Part shown: piece after piece, positions 7,917-13,223 of the stretch | How the letters are laid out: every line of letters starts with the position of its first letter | Position numbering within the stretch: the stretch's first letter is position 1 | Assembly (NCBI GenBank): GCA_965247705.1 | Contig: CBDFHV010000061.1 | Coordinates: 1-13,223 of the forward strand | From: CBDFHV01 sp965247705 | GTDB lineage: Bacteria; Pseudomonadota; Alphaproteobacteria; Rhodospirillales; CAMCUA01 | Length of the DNA stretch: 13,223 nucleotides | Direction of reading: 5' to 3' | Program-made: the position numbers and the translations under genes | The notes under the pieces: generated by a model | Database searches by the model: none | The model's input: the letters and a program-made list of their open reading frames with translations, nothing else | What the model was told of the DNA's origin: nothing

Positions 7917-7945
7917 ATTATGGCGGAACGTTGATACCCTGTCAA
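7917..7945 (-). promoter_or_regulatory. Predicted sigma-70-type promoter of the dctP-hyuB1-dctQM operon
   Basis: On the minus strand, TTGACA (7945-7940, perfect -35) and CATAAT (7922-7917, 5/6 to TATAAT) are separated by exactly 17 nt. Transcription would start near 7910, giving a leader of about 75 nt before the dctP ATG. The -35 box is 16 bp from the left end of the insertion sequence and 7 bp from its target duplication. The core promoter is therefore intact, but any activator or operator site farther upstream has been moved about 1.3 kb away. Confidence 0.65.
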
Positions 7946-7952
7946 TGGACCC

Positions 7953-7961
7953 CACTGGCGC
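7953..7961. repeat. Left copy of the 9-bp target duplication
   Basis: CACTGGCGC directly abuts the left inverted repeat and is identical to 9242-9250 on the other side. Nine base pairs is within the 8-9 bp target duplication known for IS256-family elements. The identical copies imply insertion by transposition that has not decayed. Confidence 0.8.
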
Positions 7962-7986
7962 GGTGATGTATGAAAGTTTGTGTCAG
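7962..7986 (+). repeat. Left terminal inverted repeat (IRL) of the IS
   Basis: 25 bp beginning GGTGATGTAT and ending GTTTGTGTCAG. It aligns without gaps to the reverse complement of 9217-9241 with six mismatches, all in the first 14 positions; the inner 11 bp are identical. The TTGTGT core recalls the ends of IS256 itself. Confidence 0.85.
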
Positions 7987-7996
7987 TGGGGTGAGA

Positions 7997-8042
7997 GGGG
8001 GTACTCCGTGGGTTGTTGATATCCACAAGAAGGAGCACCCCC
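7997..8042 (+). promoter_or_regulatory. Stem-loop enclosing the transposase ribosome-binding site
   Basis: GGGGGTACTCC (7997-8007) pairs with GGAGCACCCCC (8032-8042) over 11 positions with one A-C mismatch. Inside it, GTGG (8008-8011) pairs with CCAC (8023-8026), leaving AAGAA as a bulge. The transposase Shine-Dalgarno AAGGAG (8030-8035) is thus mostly in the 3' arm and the stem ends one base before the ATG. This would block translation from transcripts that enter from outside, a known strategy of other insertion sequences to limit transposase. Function here is inferred. Confidence 0.6.
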
Positions 8043-8043
8043 A

Positions 8044-9234
8044 ATGTCACAGTCTGCGACGATCAAGAGTTTACCACGTGCGTTTCGGATGATGAAGGTC
8101 ATGCAAGCCGAAGGGATCGAATGGGGCGAGGATTACCGACGCGCGGCGGGCGCGGCGCTCAAGGGCATTCTTGAGGAACGCATGGCGTCCGGGATCGATT
8201 GCCATCTTGCCGAGATGGCAGCGCTGGACGAGAGCGACCGGCGCAACGGCTCTTACCGCCGTCATCTCATGACCGAGCTTGGCGACATCGAACTTTCGGT
8301 ACCGCGCACACGGCGTTTCAGCGCCTTGACTGTCGTGCGCGCCTACGCCCGTCGAGCCGGCCACATCGACCGCATGATCTTGGCCTGCTTCGTGCTCGGG
8401 CTGTCGACCCGCAAGGTTGCGACGGCGCTCGCCCCGGTGCTCGGCCGACGGATCAGCGCCGGCACGGTGAGCCAGGTGGCCAAGACCCTGGACGGGGCGG
8501 TCGCCGCCTTCCATCGCCGGCCTCTGAAGGACCAATATCCGGTACTCATGCTCGACGGCGTGGTGCTCTCGCGCAAGACCGGGGCCGGGGCGCTCAAGCG
8601 CCCGGTGTTGGTGGCCTTGGGGATCAGGTCGGACGGCAAGAAGGAGATCATCGACTTTCGCCTGGCCCTCGCCGAAAGCGCCGCCCAGTGGGAGCAGTTT
8701 CTGACCGATCTTTTCCGCCGGGGGCTTGAGGGCGGGCGCCTCGAGATGGTCTGCGTCGATGGCGCCGCCGGCCTCCTGGCCGCCCTGCCCATCGTCTATC
8801 CCGGCCTGCCCGTGCAGCGTTGCTGGGCGCACAAGATCAGGAACGTCCTCGACAAGGTGCGCAAGGCCGACCACGACACCGTCAAGGCCGGTCTGCACGA
8901 CGTGATGAACGCCACCACACTGACCGCCGCCCGCTCCGCCGCGCGCCGTTTCGCCGACCGCTGGCGGGACGTCTACCCCAAAGCCGTCGAGTGCCTGCGC
9001 AACGACCTCGACGAGTTGCTCACCTGCTGGCGCTATCCGACACTCGAAAAACGTAAGCAGGTGCGAACCACCAACGCCATCGAACGACGATTCCGTGAAG
9101 TCCGGCGTCGGACAAGGCCCATGGGCGTCTTCCAGGACCGAACCTCCATGGACCGCATCCTCTTCGCCGTCTTCACTCACGAAAACTCAAGCCAGGGAGT
9201 GCCGACCCTCTTCTCCCTGACACAAACCTTTTGA
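8044..9234 (+). CDS. IS256-family (Mutator) DDE transposase
   Basis: Intact 396-residue transposase that cuts and joins the ends of its own element. Visible family features: RRNGSYRR (66-73), LSVPRTR (84-90), FVLGLSTRKVATAL (116-129), the first catalytic Asp in LMLDGVVLSRK (D171), the second in VCVDGAAGLL (D239) followed by the QRCWAHKIRNVLDKV signature, and the catalytic Glu in TTNAIERRFREVRRRTRPMG (E347). Length is typical (about 390-410). The start ATG at 8044 has AAGGAG 8 nt upstream. The last five codons (LTQTF) and the stop lie inside the right inverted repeat. No frameshift or stop is seen, so it could be active. Transcription is opposite to hyuB2 and dctP. Confidence 0.96.
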   Translation: MSQSATIKSLPRAFRMMKVMQAEGIEWGEDYRRAAGAALKGILEERMASGIDCHLAEMAALDESDRRNGSYRRHLMTELGDIELSVPRTRRFSALTVVRAYARRAGHIDRMILACFVLGLSTRKVATALAPVLGRRISAGTVSQVAKTLDGAVAAFHRRPLKDQYPVLMLDGVVLSRKTGAGALKRPVLVALGIRSDGKKEIIDFRLALAESAAQWEQFLTDLFRRGLEGGRLEMVCVDGAAGLLAALPIVYPGLPVQRCWAHKIRNVLDKVRKADHDTVKAGLHDVMNATTLTAARSAARRFADRWRDVYPKAVECLRNDLDELLTCWRYPTLEKRKQVRTTNAIERRFREVRRRTRPMGVFQDRTSMDRILFAVFTHENSSQGVPTLFSLTQTF

Positions 9235-9241
9235 CGTTACC
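9217..9241 (-). repeat. Right terminal inverted repeat (IRR) of the IS
   Basis: Reverse complement begins GGTAACGTCA and ends GTTTGTGTCAG, matching IRL at 19 of 25 positions. It contains the transposase stop codon (9232-9234). Confidence 0.85.
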
Positions 9242-9250
9242 CACTGGCGC
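9242..9250. repeat. Right copy of the 9-bp target duplication
   Basis: CACTGGCGC, identical to 7953-7961. Its last seven bases form the left arm of a hairpin that continues into the flank (9244-9260). Confidence 0.8.
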
Positions 9251-9260
9251 TGGGCGCCAG
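9244..9260. repeat. Hairpin at the IS target site
   Basis: CTGGCGC (9244-9250) and GCGCCAG (9254-9260) form a perfect 7-bp inverted repeat with a 3-nt spacer. Before the insertion it lay between hyuB2 and the dctP promoter, 16 nt upstream of the -35 box as restored, and could have been a terminator for hyuA2-hyuB2 (no T-run is seen) or a regulator site. Only one arm survives next to the promoter. Confidence 0.45.
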
Positions 9261-9489
9261 CCGCGGCGGCACCATCCGGCGCCAAGATTACACTGTGATC
9301 GGCTGCCAAGTCCCCATCCGCCCGGAGAAGCTCATGACCTGCAGTTGGGAACCGACACCGTGATCAATATTGGTGGCCACGACTGGCATGGAGAACCATT
9401 CACCCTCGTGGAGACCCACTGTTAAGGCAGCCTTGGGCGGCGAAACAAACTCCTCGGGTGTTTCAGCGGTTGCCATATGACAACCGAGC
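9251..9489. other. Gap between the IS and hyuB2 with a doubtful 62-codon reading frame
   Basis: These 239 bp hold no recognised gene. On the minus strand an open frame runs 9476-9288 (62 codons, begins MATAETPEEFVSPPK, ends TWQPITV, TAA stop), 13 bp after hyuB2. It has no visible Shine-Dalgarno, matches no family I know, and an equally long plus-strand frame exists. G/C at third positions is modest. It may be a small accessory gene, the remnant of a decayed gene, or plain spacer. Confidence 0.3.
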
Positions 9490-11274
9490 CTAGCGAGCGG
9501 CGGAACTTTTATGACGCCGCTTGTTGCGCAACGAGGCGGTGGCCGCGGCGTCCAGCTTGCCGGCCTCGTCGACGACGACCCGGTAGTGTTGTCGGACGTA
9601 GGCAGGCGTCAGCTTGCCGTCGCACACGTCCTCAGCGACGGCCGTGGGATCCCGTGTGAATGGGTCACCCCAGCCACCGGCGCCGGGAATCACAAAGCGG
9701 ATGATTTCGCCTGGAGCAATGGTCGTCGTCACCATCGCCGGCAAACTCCGTTCTTCCGGGGTGCCGGGGTTGAGGACGTTTTTCGACGGCGTGCCGGATT
9801 CTCCACCAGCGAGACCGTAGGGCATCGTCTTGCTGCGGTCGGCGCGGATCTGCAGTTGCCCCGGCGTCGCCCCCAGGTACTGAATGTCGCGCACCAGCGA
9901 CAGGCCGCCCCGGAAGCGACCGGCGCCACCCGTGTCGGGTAAGAAGCCGTATCTTGTTACCCGCAAAGGGTTCTCGACTTCCATGATCTCGACTGGGATG
10001 TTACGTTGATTGAGAAGCGGGTGAGCATTGCCGTCGATACCATCGCGATCGGGTCGACCACCCCAAGAGCCACCAAAGACCTCGACGTAGACAAAGGCTT
10101 GACGCGCTTCATCGCGGCCGCCGAAGCTGTAGACGGTGGTGCCGCCCTCACAGGCAGCAAAGACCCCTTCGGGCAGCGCCCGAGCCAGGGCACCGTATAG
10201 GGCATCGGCTTGGCGGAACAGCGTCACGCCGCGTCCCGCCGAGGCCGCCGGATGGACACAATCGAGGATGCTCCCTTTCTTAGCGATGACCTTGATGGCG
10301 CGGAAGATACCGGCGTTATTGGGGATATCCGCACTCAACACCGACCGAATCGCGCCGTAGGTCACCGACTTGGTCATGCTCATGGTAGAGTTAATTGCAC
10401 CCTGCACTTGGGGCGAGCTGCCGGAATAGTCGGCGGTGATGCCATCCCCCGCGATGGTCAGCTTGACGCGAATGGCGACCGGCCGCGCCTCGATACCGTC
10501 GGAGTCCAGGCGATCGACGAATTCGTAGACGCCGTTGGGAAGTTCCGCGATGGCCTTGCGCGTGACGCGCTCGGCGTGGTCGAGGAGCTCGGCCCAGTAC
10601 CGTTTCAACGTCTCCAGTCCGTGGCGCTCCACGAGTTCCAAAACCCCGTCTTCTCCCGTCTTCAATCCGGCGACCTGGGCCCGGAGATCGCCCAGCACCT
10701 TTTTCGGCACGCGGACGTTCTTCTCGATGATGTGAAACAAGGTGCGGTTGGGCTCACCACGCTCGAACAGCTTGAGCGGCGGGATGCGCAGCCCCTCGGC
10801 GTAGACCTCGGTGGAATCGCAAGCGTTGGAGCCGGCGACGCGGCCACCGATATCGACCTGATGGCCCGAGATGCAGGTGTAGCAGAACAACGCGCCCTGG
10901 TAAAAAACAGGCTTGACGAAGAACACGTCCGGCAGGTGGGTCCCCCCCTCGAAAGGGTCGTTGAGGACGAAGATGTCCCCTGGCTCCATCTGGCCCGCCC
11001 AGCGCGCCTTGACGGCCTCGATGGCGTCGGGCATGGGGCCGAACTGGAAAGGCAGCGACAGGCCCTGAGTGACCATTTCGCCGTTTGGATCGGCGATACC
11101 GGTGGCGAAGTCCATGTTGTCGCGTAGGATCCCCGAGTAAGACGCCCGTACCAGCGTCAGCGCCATCTCGTTGACCAGGAAGAACATGGCGTTCTTGATC
11201 AGTTCAAAGCGAACGGGTTCGATGTCTGGGCTCAGTCCACCCGCGTCGTGGTGCCGTTTTGAGGTCTTCGACAT
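9490..11274 (-). CDS. hyuB: HyuB-type hydantoinase/oxoprolinase subunit, copy 2
   Basis: A 594-residue HyuB-family protein. Segments in order: PVRFELIKNAMFFLVNEM (20-37), LVRASYSGILRDNMDFA (41-57), NDPF (105-108), HLPD (113-116), GHQVDIGG (137-144), EGLRIPPLK, DYSGSSPQVQGAINS, VFGGSWGGRPDRDGIDG, EVENPLRVTRYGFLPDTGGAGRFRGG and GAGGWGDPFTRD near the C-terminus. The frame extends to 11367, but that part is arginine-rich and overlaps hyuA2. The ATG at 11274 lies 20 nt after the hyuA2 stop, has a purine-rich GAGGAAGAAAGGG upstream, and fits the family N-terminus. hyuA2 and hyuB2 form a normal co-transcribed pair. Compared with HyuB1 it has HQVD instead of HHAD in the metal- or substrate-site-like motif and a longer basic N-terminus, so it is a diverged paralogue rather than a recent copy. 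Confidence 0.93.
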   Translation of the reverse strand: MSKTSKRHHDAGGLSPDIEPVRFELIKNAMFFLVNEMALTLVRASYSGILRDNMDFATGIADPNGEMVTQGLSLPFQFGPMPDAIEAVKARWAGQMEPGDIFVLNDPFEGGTHLPDVFFVKPVFYQGALFCYTCISGHQVDIGGRVAGSNACDSTEVYAEGLRIPPLKLFERGEPNRTLFHIIEKNVRVPKKVLGDLRAQVAGLKTGEDGVLELVERHGLETLKRYWAELLDHAERVTRKAIAELPNGVYEFVDRLDSDGIEARPVAIRVKLTIAGDGITADYSGSSPQVQGAINSTMSMTKSVTYGAIRSVLSADIPNNAGIFRAIKVIAKKGSILDCVHPAASAGRGVTLFRQADALYGALARALPEGVFAACEGGTTVYSFGGRDEARQAFVYVEVFGGSWGGRPDRDGIDGNAHPLLNQRNIPVEIMEVENPLRVTRYGFLPDTGGAGRFRGGLSLVRDIQYLGATPGQLQIRADRSKTMPYGLAGGESGTPSKNVLNPGTPEERSLPAMVTTTIAPGEIIRFVIPGAGGWGDPFTRDPTAVAEDVCDGKLTPAYVRQHYRVVVDEAGKLDAAATASLRNKRRHKSSAAR

Positions 11275-11294
11275 CTGCCCTTTCTTCCTCGTCC

Positions 11295-13223
11295 CTAGTC
11301 TGCGCTCGCACCTGGGGCGTCGACGGCGATGACGATGAAGCCCCCCGGATCGCGGCGGGCGCTGCAACCGGGGGGCACCACGGTGACGCTGTCGTACTCC
11401 TCGATTACCAGCGGCCCCGGAAGAGAATCTTCCGATAGATCGTGGCGCCCGATCACTGCCGTCCCCAAGAACCCGACCTCTTCGCCGAAATAGGCTTGGC
11501 GGCGGCTCCCGCTGGCGCAGACGTCGAAGCGGCCGCTGTCACCTGTGGCGGGTTTCCAAGCCGGCGACGCCCCACCAATGACGCGCACCGCCACAAGAAT
11601 GATCCTTTCGCCTTCGGCACGGTGGCCATAAGTGCGTTCGTGCTCGGCCTCGAAACTTTCGACCAGGTCCGCCAACGCCTTTCCCGTCAACCTGCCGTAT
11701 GGCTTGCGGACGCTCAACGCGTGGCTCTGCCCCCAGTAGTGGAGGTCGGCCTCGATCTCAAAGCGCATCGCCACACCATCCGACGATTCGCCGGCTGCCA
11801 TGGCAGCGACTTGATCGCGTAACGTGCCCAGGACCGTGTCCAGTTGTCCGATGTCTAATGCGTTGACATCGGTGTGGAACATGCGGCTGCGCTGGAACTC
11901 CAGATCGGTGGTCAGTAACCCAAAGGCCGAGAACAGTCCCGGCGAGTCGGGGACGATCACCGTACGGATGGCCGCCGCCCGGGCCAACTCCGCCGCATGG
12001 GTGGGGCCGCAGCCGCCGAACGCAACCAGGGAGAAGTCCCTTACGTCGCGGCCGCGCTGGGTTGAAACGGCTCGGATGGCGCCCATCATCTCCGAATTGG
12101 CGATCAGGTGGATGCCGTGAGCGGCGTTCACCGTATCCAGGCCGAGGGGCTCGGCGATGTGGTCCCCGACCGCCCGCTCTGCCCGTTCGCGGTCGATATG
12201 GATGGCGCCGCCCGCAATGGCTTCGGAATTGAGGTACCCCAGGATGACGTTGGCGTCGGTGACCGTGGGTTCGCCGCCGCCGCGGCCGTAGCAGGCCGGA
12301 CCCGGATCGGCGCCGGCGCTGCGCGGCCCGACTCGCAGGCTGCCGCCGCTGTCGATCCAGGCGATGCTGCCGCCTCCGGCACCCACCTCGGCAACGTCGA
12401 CCATCGGGATGTTGATCGGATAACCGCCGCCGCCGGTCAGGCGCGTGGTCGCCGACATGGCGCCGCCGACCTCGTATTCGCTGGTTCTCAGCACGTCACC
12501 ATCCTCGATGATCGATGCCTTGGCGCTGGTCCCTCCCATGTCGAACGTCAAGAGATTGCGCCGTCCCTCCCCGGTAAGGGCGGCACGCGCCGCCAGCACG
12601 CCCGCTGCCGGGCCCGACTCGACGATGCTCACCGGCTGCGCACGGGCCCTCTCGACGGTGGTCAGGCCGCCGCTGCACTGCATGATGAACAACGGCGCGG
12701 TGAACCGCGCATCCCGCAACCGATCCGTAAACGAGTCCAGGTAACGGCGGACCACTGGCTGGATGTAGGCATTGATGACGGTGGTGCTGGTGCGCTCGAA
12801 TTCGCCGATGTGAGGCAGGATGTCGGACGACACCGATACCTCCAGGTGCGGTGCCGCGGCGGTGAGTGCCTCGGCGACCATCCGTTCGTGGACGTCGTTG
12901 GCGAAGCTGTTGATCAGGCAGATGGCGACCGAATCGACCCCGGATTCGACGACCTGTTGGACCACGGTATCCAGCCGGGCTGGATCGAGGGATTTGACGA
13001 CGATGCCTTGGCTGTCGAGGCGCTCGTGGACCTCGAAAACGTGCCGGCGCGGCACCAAAACCGGCCTCTTGTCGTAGAAGATGTCATAGAGTCGCGGCAT
13101 GCGCAGTCGGCCGATCTCAAGGACGTCGCGGAACCCTTCGGTGGTGATCAGCGCGCAGTCGGCGCCGACGTGCTGGAGGATGGCGTTGGTGGCCACCGTG
13201 GTGGCGTGGATGACTTCGGCCGC
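11295..13223 (-). CDS. hyuA: HyuA-type hydantoinase/oxoprolinase (ATP-binding) subunit, copy 2 (5' end outside window)
   Basis: The frame is open through the right edge (first visible residues AAEVIHATTVATNAIL), so about 60 N-terminal residues, including the first DxGGTxTD loop, are missing; the GTG at 13196 is internal. The visible 642 residues carry TTEGFRDVLEIGR, SSDILPHIGEFERTSTTVINAY, MQCSGGLTTVERA, ESGPAAGV, FDMGGTSAKASI, VGAGGGSIAWID, GADPGPACYGRGGGEPTVTDAN, FGGCGPTHAAELAR and a C-terminal VIEEYDSVTVVPPG, all standard for HyuA. It keeps the GG-x-GP-x-HA form that HyuA1 lacks. The ATPase part would act with HyuB2, whose gene follows after 20 nt. Substrate unknown. Confidence 0.92.
   Translation of the reverse strand, partial: AAEVIHATTVATNAILQHVGADCALITTEGFRDVLEIGRLRMPRLYDIFYDKRPVLVPRRHVFEVHERLDSQGIVVKSLDPARLDTVVQQVVESGVDSVAICLINSFANDVHERMVAEALTAAAPHLEVSVSSDILPHIGEFERTSTTVINAYIQPVVRRYLDSFTDRLRDARFTAPLFIMQCSGGLTTVERARAQPVSIVESGPAAGVLAARAALTGEGRRNLLTFDMGGTSAKASIIEDGDVLRTSEYEVGGAMSATTRLTGGGGYPINIPMVDVAEVGAGGGSIAWIDSGGSLRVGPRSAGADPGPACYGRGGGEPTVTDANVILGYLNSEAIAGGAIHIDRERAERAVGDHIAEPLGLDTVNAAHGIHLIANSEMMGAIRAVSTQRGRDVRDFSLVAFGGCGPTHAAELARAAAIRTVIVPDSPGLFSAFGLLTTDLEFQRSRMFHTDVNALDIGQLDTVLGTLRDQVAAMAAGESSDGVAMRFEIEADLHYWGQSHALSVRKPYGRLTGKALADLVESFEAEHERTYGHRAEGERIILVAVRVIGGASPAWKPATGDSGRFDVCASGSRRQAYFGEEVGFLGTAVIGRHDLSEDSLPGPLVIEEYDSVTVVPPGCSARRDPGGFIVIAVDAPGASAD

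Larger units (their letters stand above)
7962..9241 (+). mobile_element. Complete IS256-family (Mutator-type) insertion sequence, 1280 bp
   Basis: A single transposase gene is bounded by 25-bp imperfect inverted repeats (7962-7986 and 9217-9241, 19 of 25 positions identical, both starting GGT and ending GTTTGTGTCAG), with an exact 9-bp flanking duplication. Length, repeat size and duplication size all fit IS256. It sits between hyuB2 and dctP, with its gene running opposite to both, and lies in non-coding DNA apart from a doubtful small reading frame. Removing it and one target copy restores a 365-bp gap between hyuB2 and dctP. No named element is assigned because that needs a database comparison. 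Confidence 0.9.

Noticed and set aside
7949..7992. Inverted repeat ACCCCACTG (7949-7957) / CAGTGGGGT (7984-7992)
   Set aside because: It joins target DNA with the inside of the IS, so it arose only by the insertion, and its loop is 26 nt; it is most likely chance.
8071..9180. A 369-codon minus-strand frame opposite the transposase
   Set aside because: The transposase has all catalytic motifs in the other strand; the antisense product is low-complexity.
7951..9250. An 11-bp direct repeat CCCACTGGCGC (7951-7961 and 9240-9250) as the target duplication
   Set aside because: With 9-bp copies the two inverted repeats align without gaps and both begin GGT. The extra CC on the right belongs to the end of IRR and on the left is target DNA, so the longer match is a coincidence.
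9231..9259. Outward-facing promoter from the right IS end (TTGACG at 9231-9236)
   Set aside because: No -10-like sequence is found 16-18 nt downstream (the position is G/C-rich), and it would point antisense to hyuB2.

Overview
The window is G+C-rich bacterial DNA with a strong G/C third-position bias and long antisense shadow frames. The gene families (HyuA/HyuB ATP-dependent hydantoinase/oxoprolinase, a TRAP transporter, an N-acyl-D-amino-acid deacylase) and the IS256-type element suggest an alphaproteobacterium, perhaps Rhodospirillales-like. That assignment is an inference from gene content only.

Layout. At the left edge (2-670, +) is the C-terminal part of an N-acyl-D-amino-acid deacylase-type amidohydrolase. 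Next (848-2941, +) is a complete HyuA-type subunit (hyuA1) with a TTG start and a strong Shine-Dalgarno. Convergent to it is a minus-strand operon, read right to left: dctP (7835-6831), hyuB1 (6632-4878), dctQ (4832-4302) and dctM (4289-3006). A good sigma-70-type promoter lies upstream of dctP (-35 TTGACA, 17-nt spacer, -10 CATAAT), and a strong hairpin separates dctP from hyuB1. Further right on the minus strand is a second pair, hyuA2 (from beyond the window edge to 11295) followed by hyuB2 (11274-9490).

Between hyuB2 and dctP sits a complete IS256-family (Mutator) insertion sequence, placed here at 7962-9241 (1280 bp). It has 25-bp imperfect terminal inverted repeats (19/25 identical), a 9-bp target duplication (CACTGGCGC at 7953-7961 and 9242-9250) and an intact DDE transposase transcribed against the flanking genes. 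The left end lies only 16 bp upstream of the -35 box of the dctP promoter.

How the genes may work together. DctPQM would import a carboxylated or cyclic-amide-like solute using an ion gradient. HyuA/HyuB enzymes would open or carboxylate it at the cost of ATP, and the deacylase could release an amino acid from an N-acyl (or similar) intermediate. The substrate cannot be read from the sequence. The notable arrangement is that hyuB1 lies inside the TRAP operon, between dctP and dctQ, while the nearest hyuA (hyuA1) is on the other strand at the far side of dctM. A second, diverged HyuAB pair lies upstream. I see no CRISPR array, tRNA, rRNA or obviously new defence-like system.
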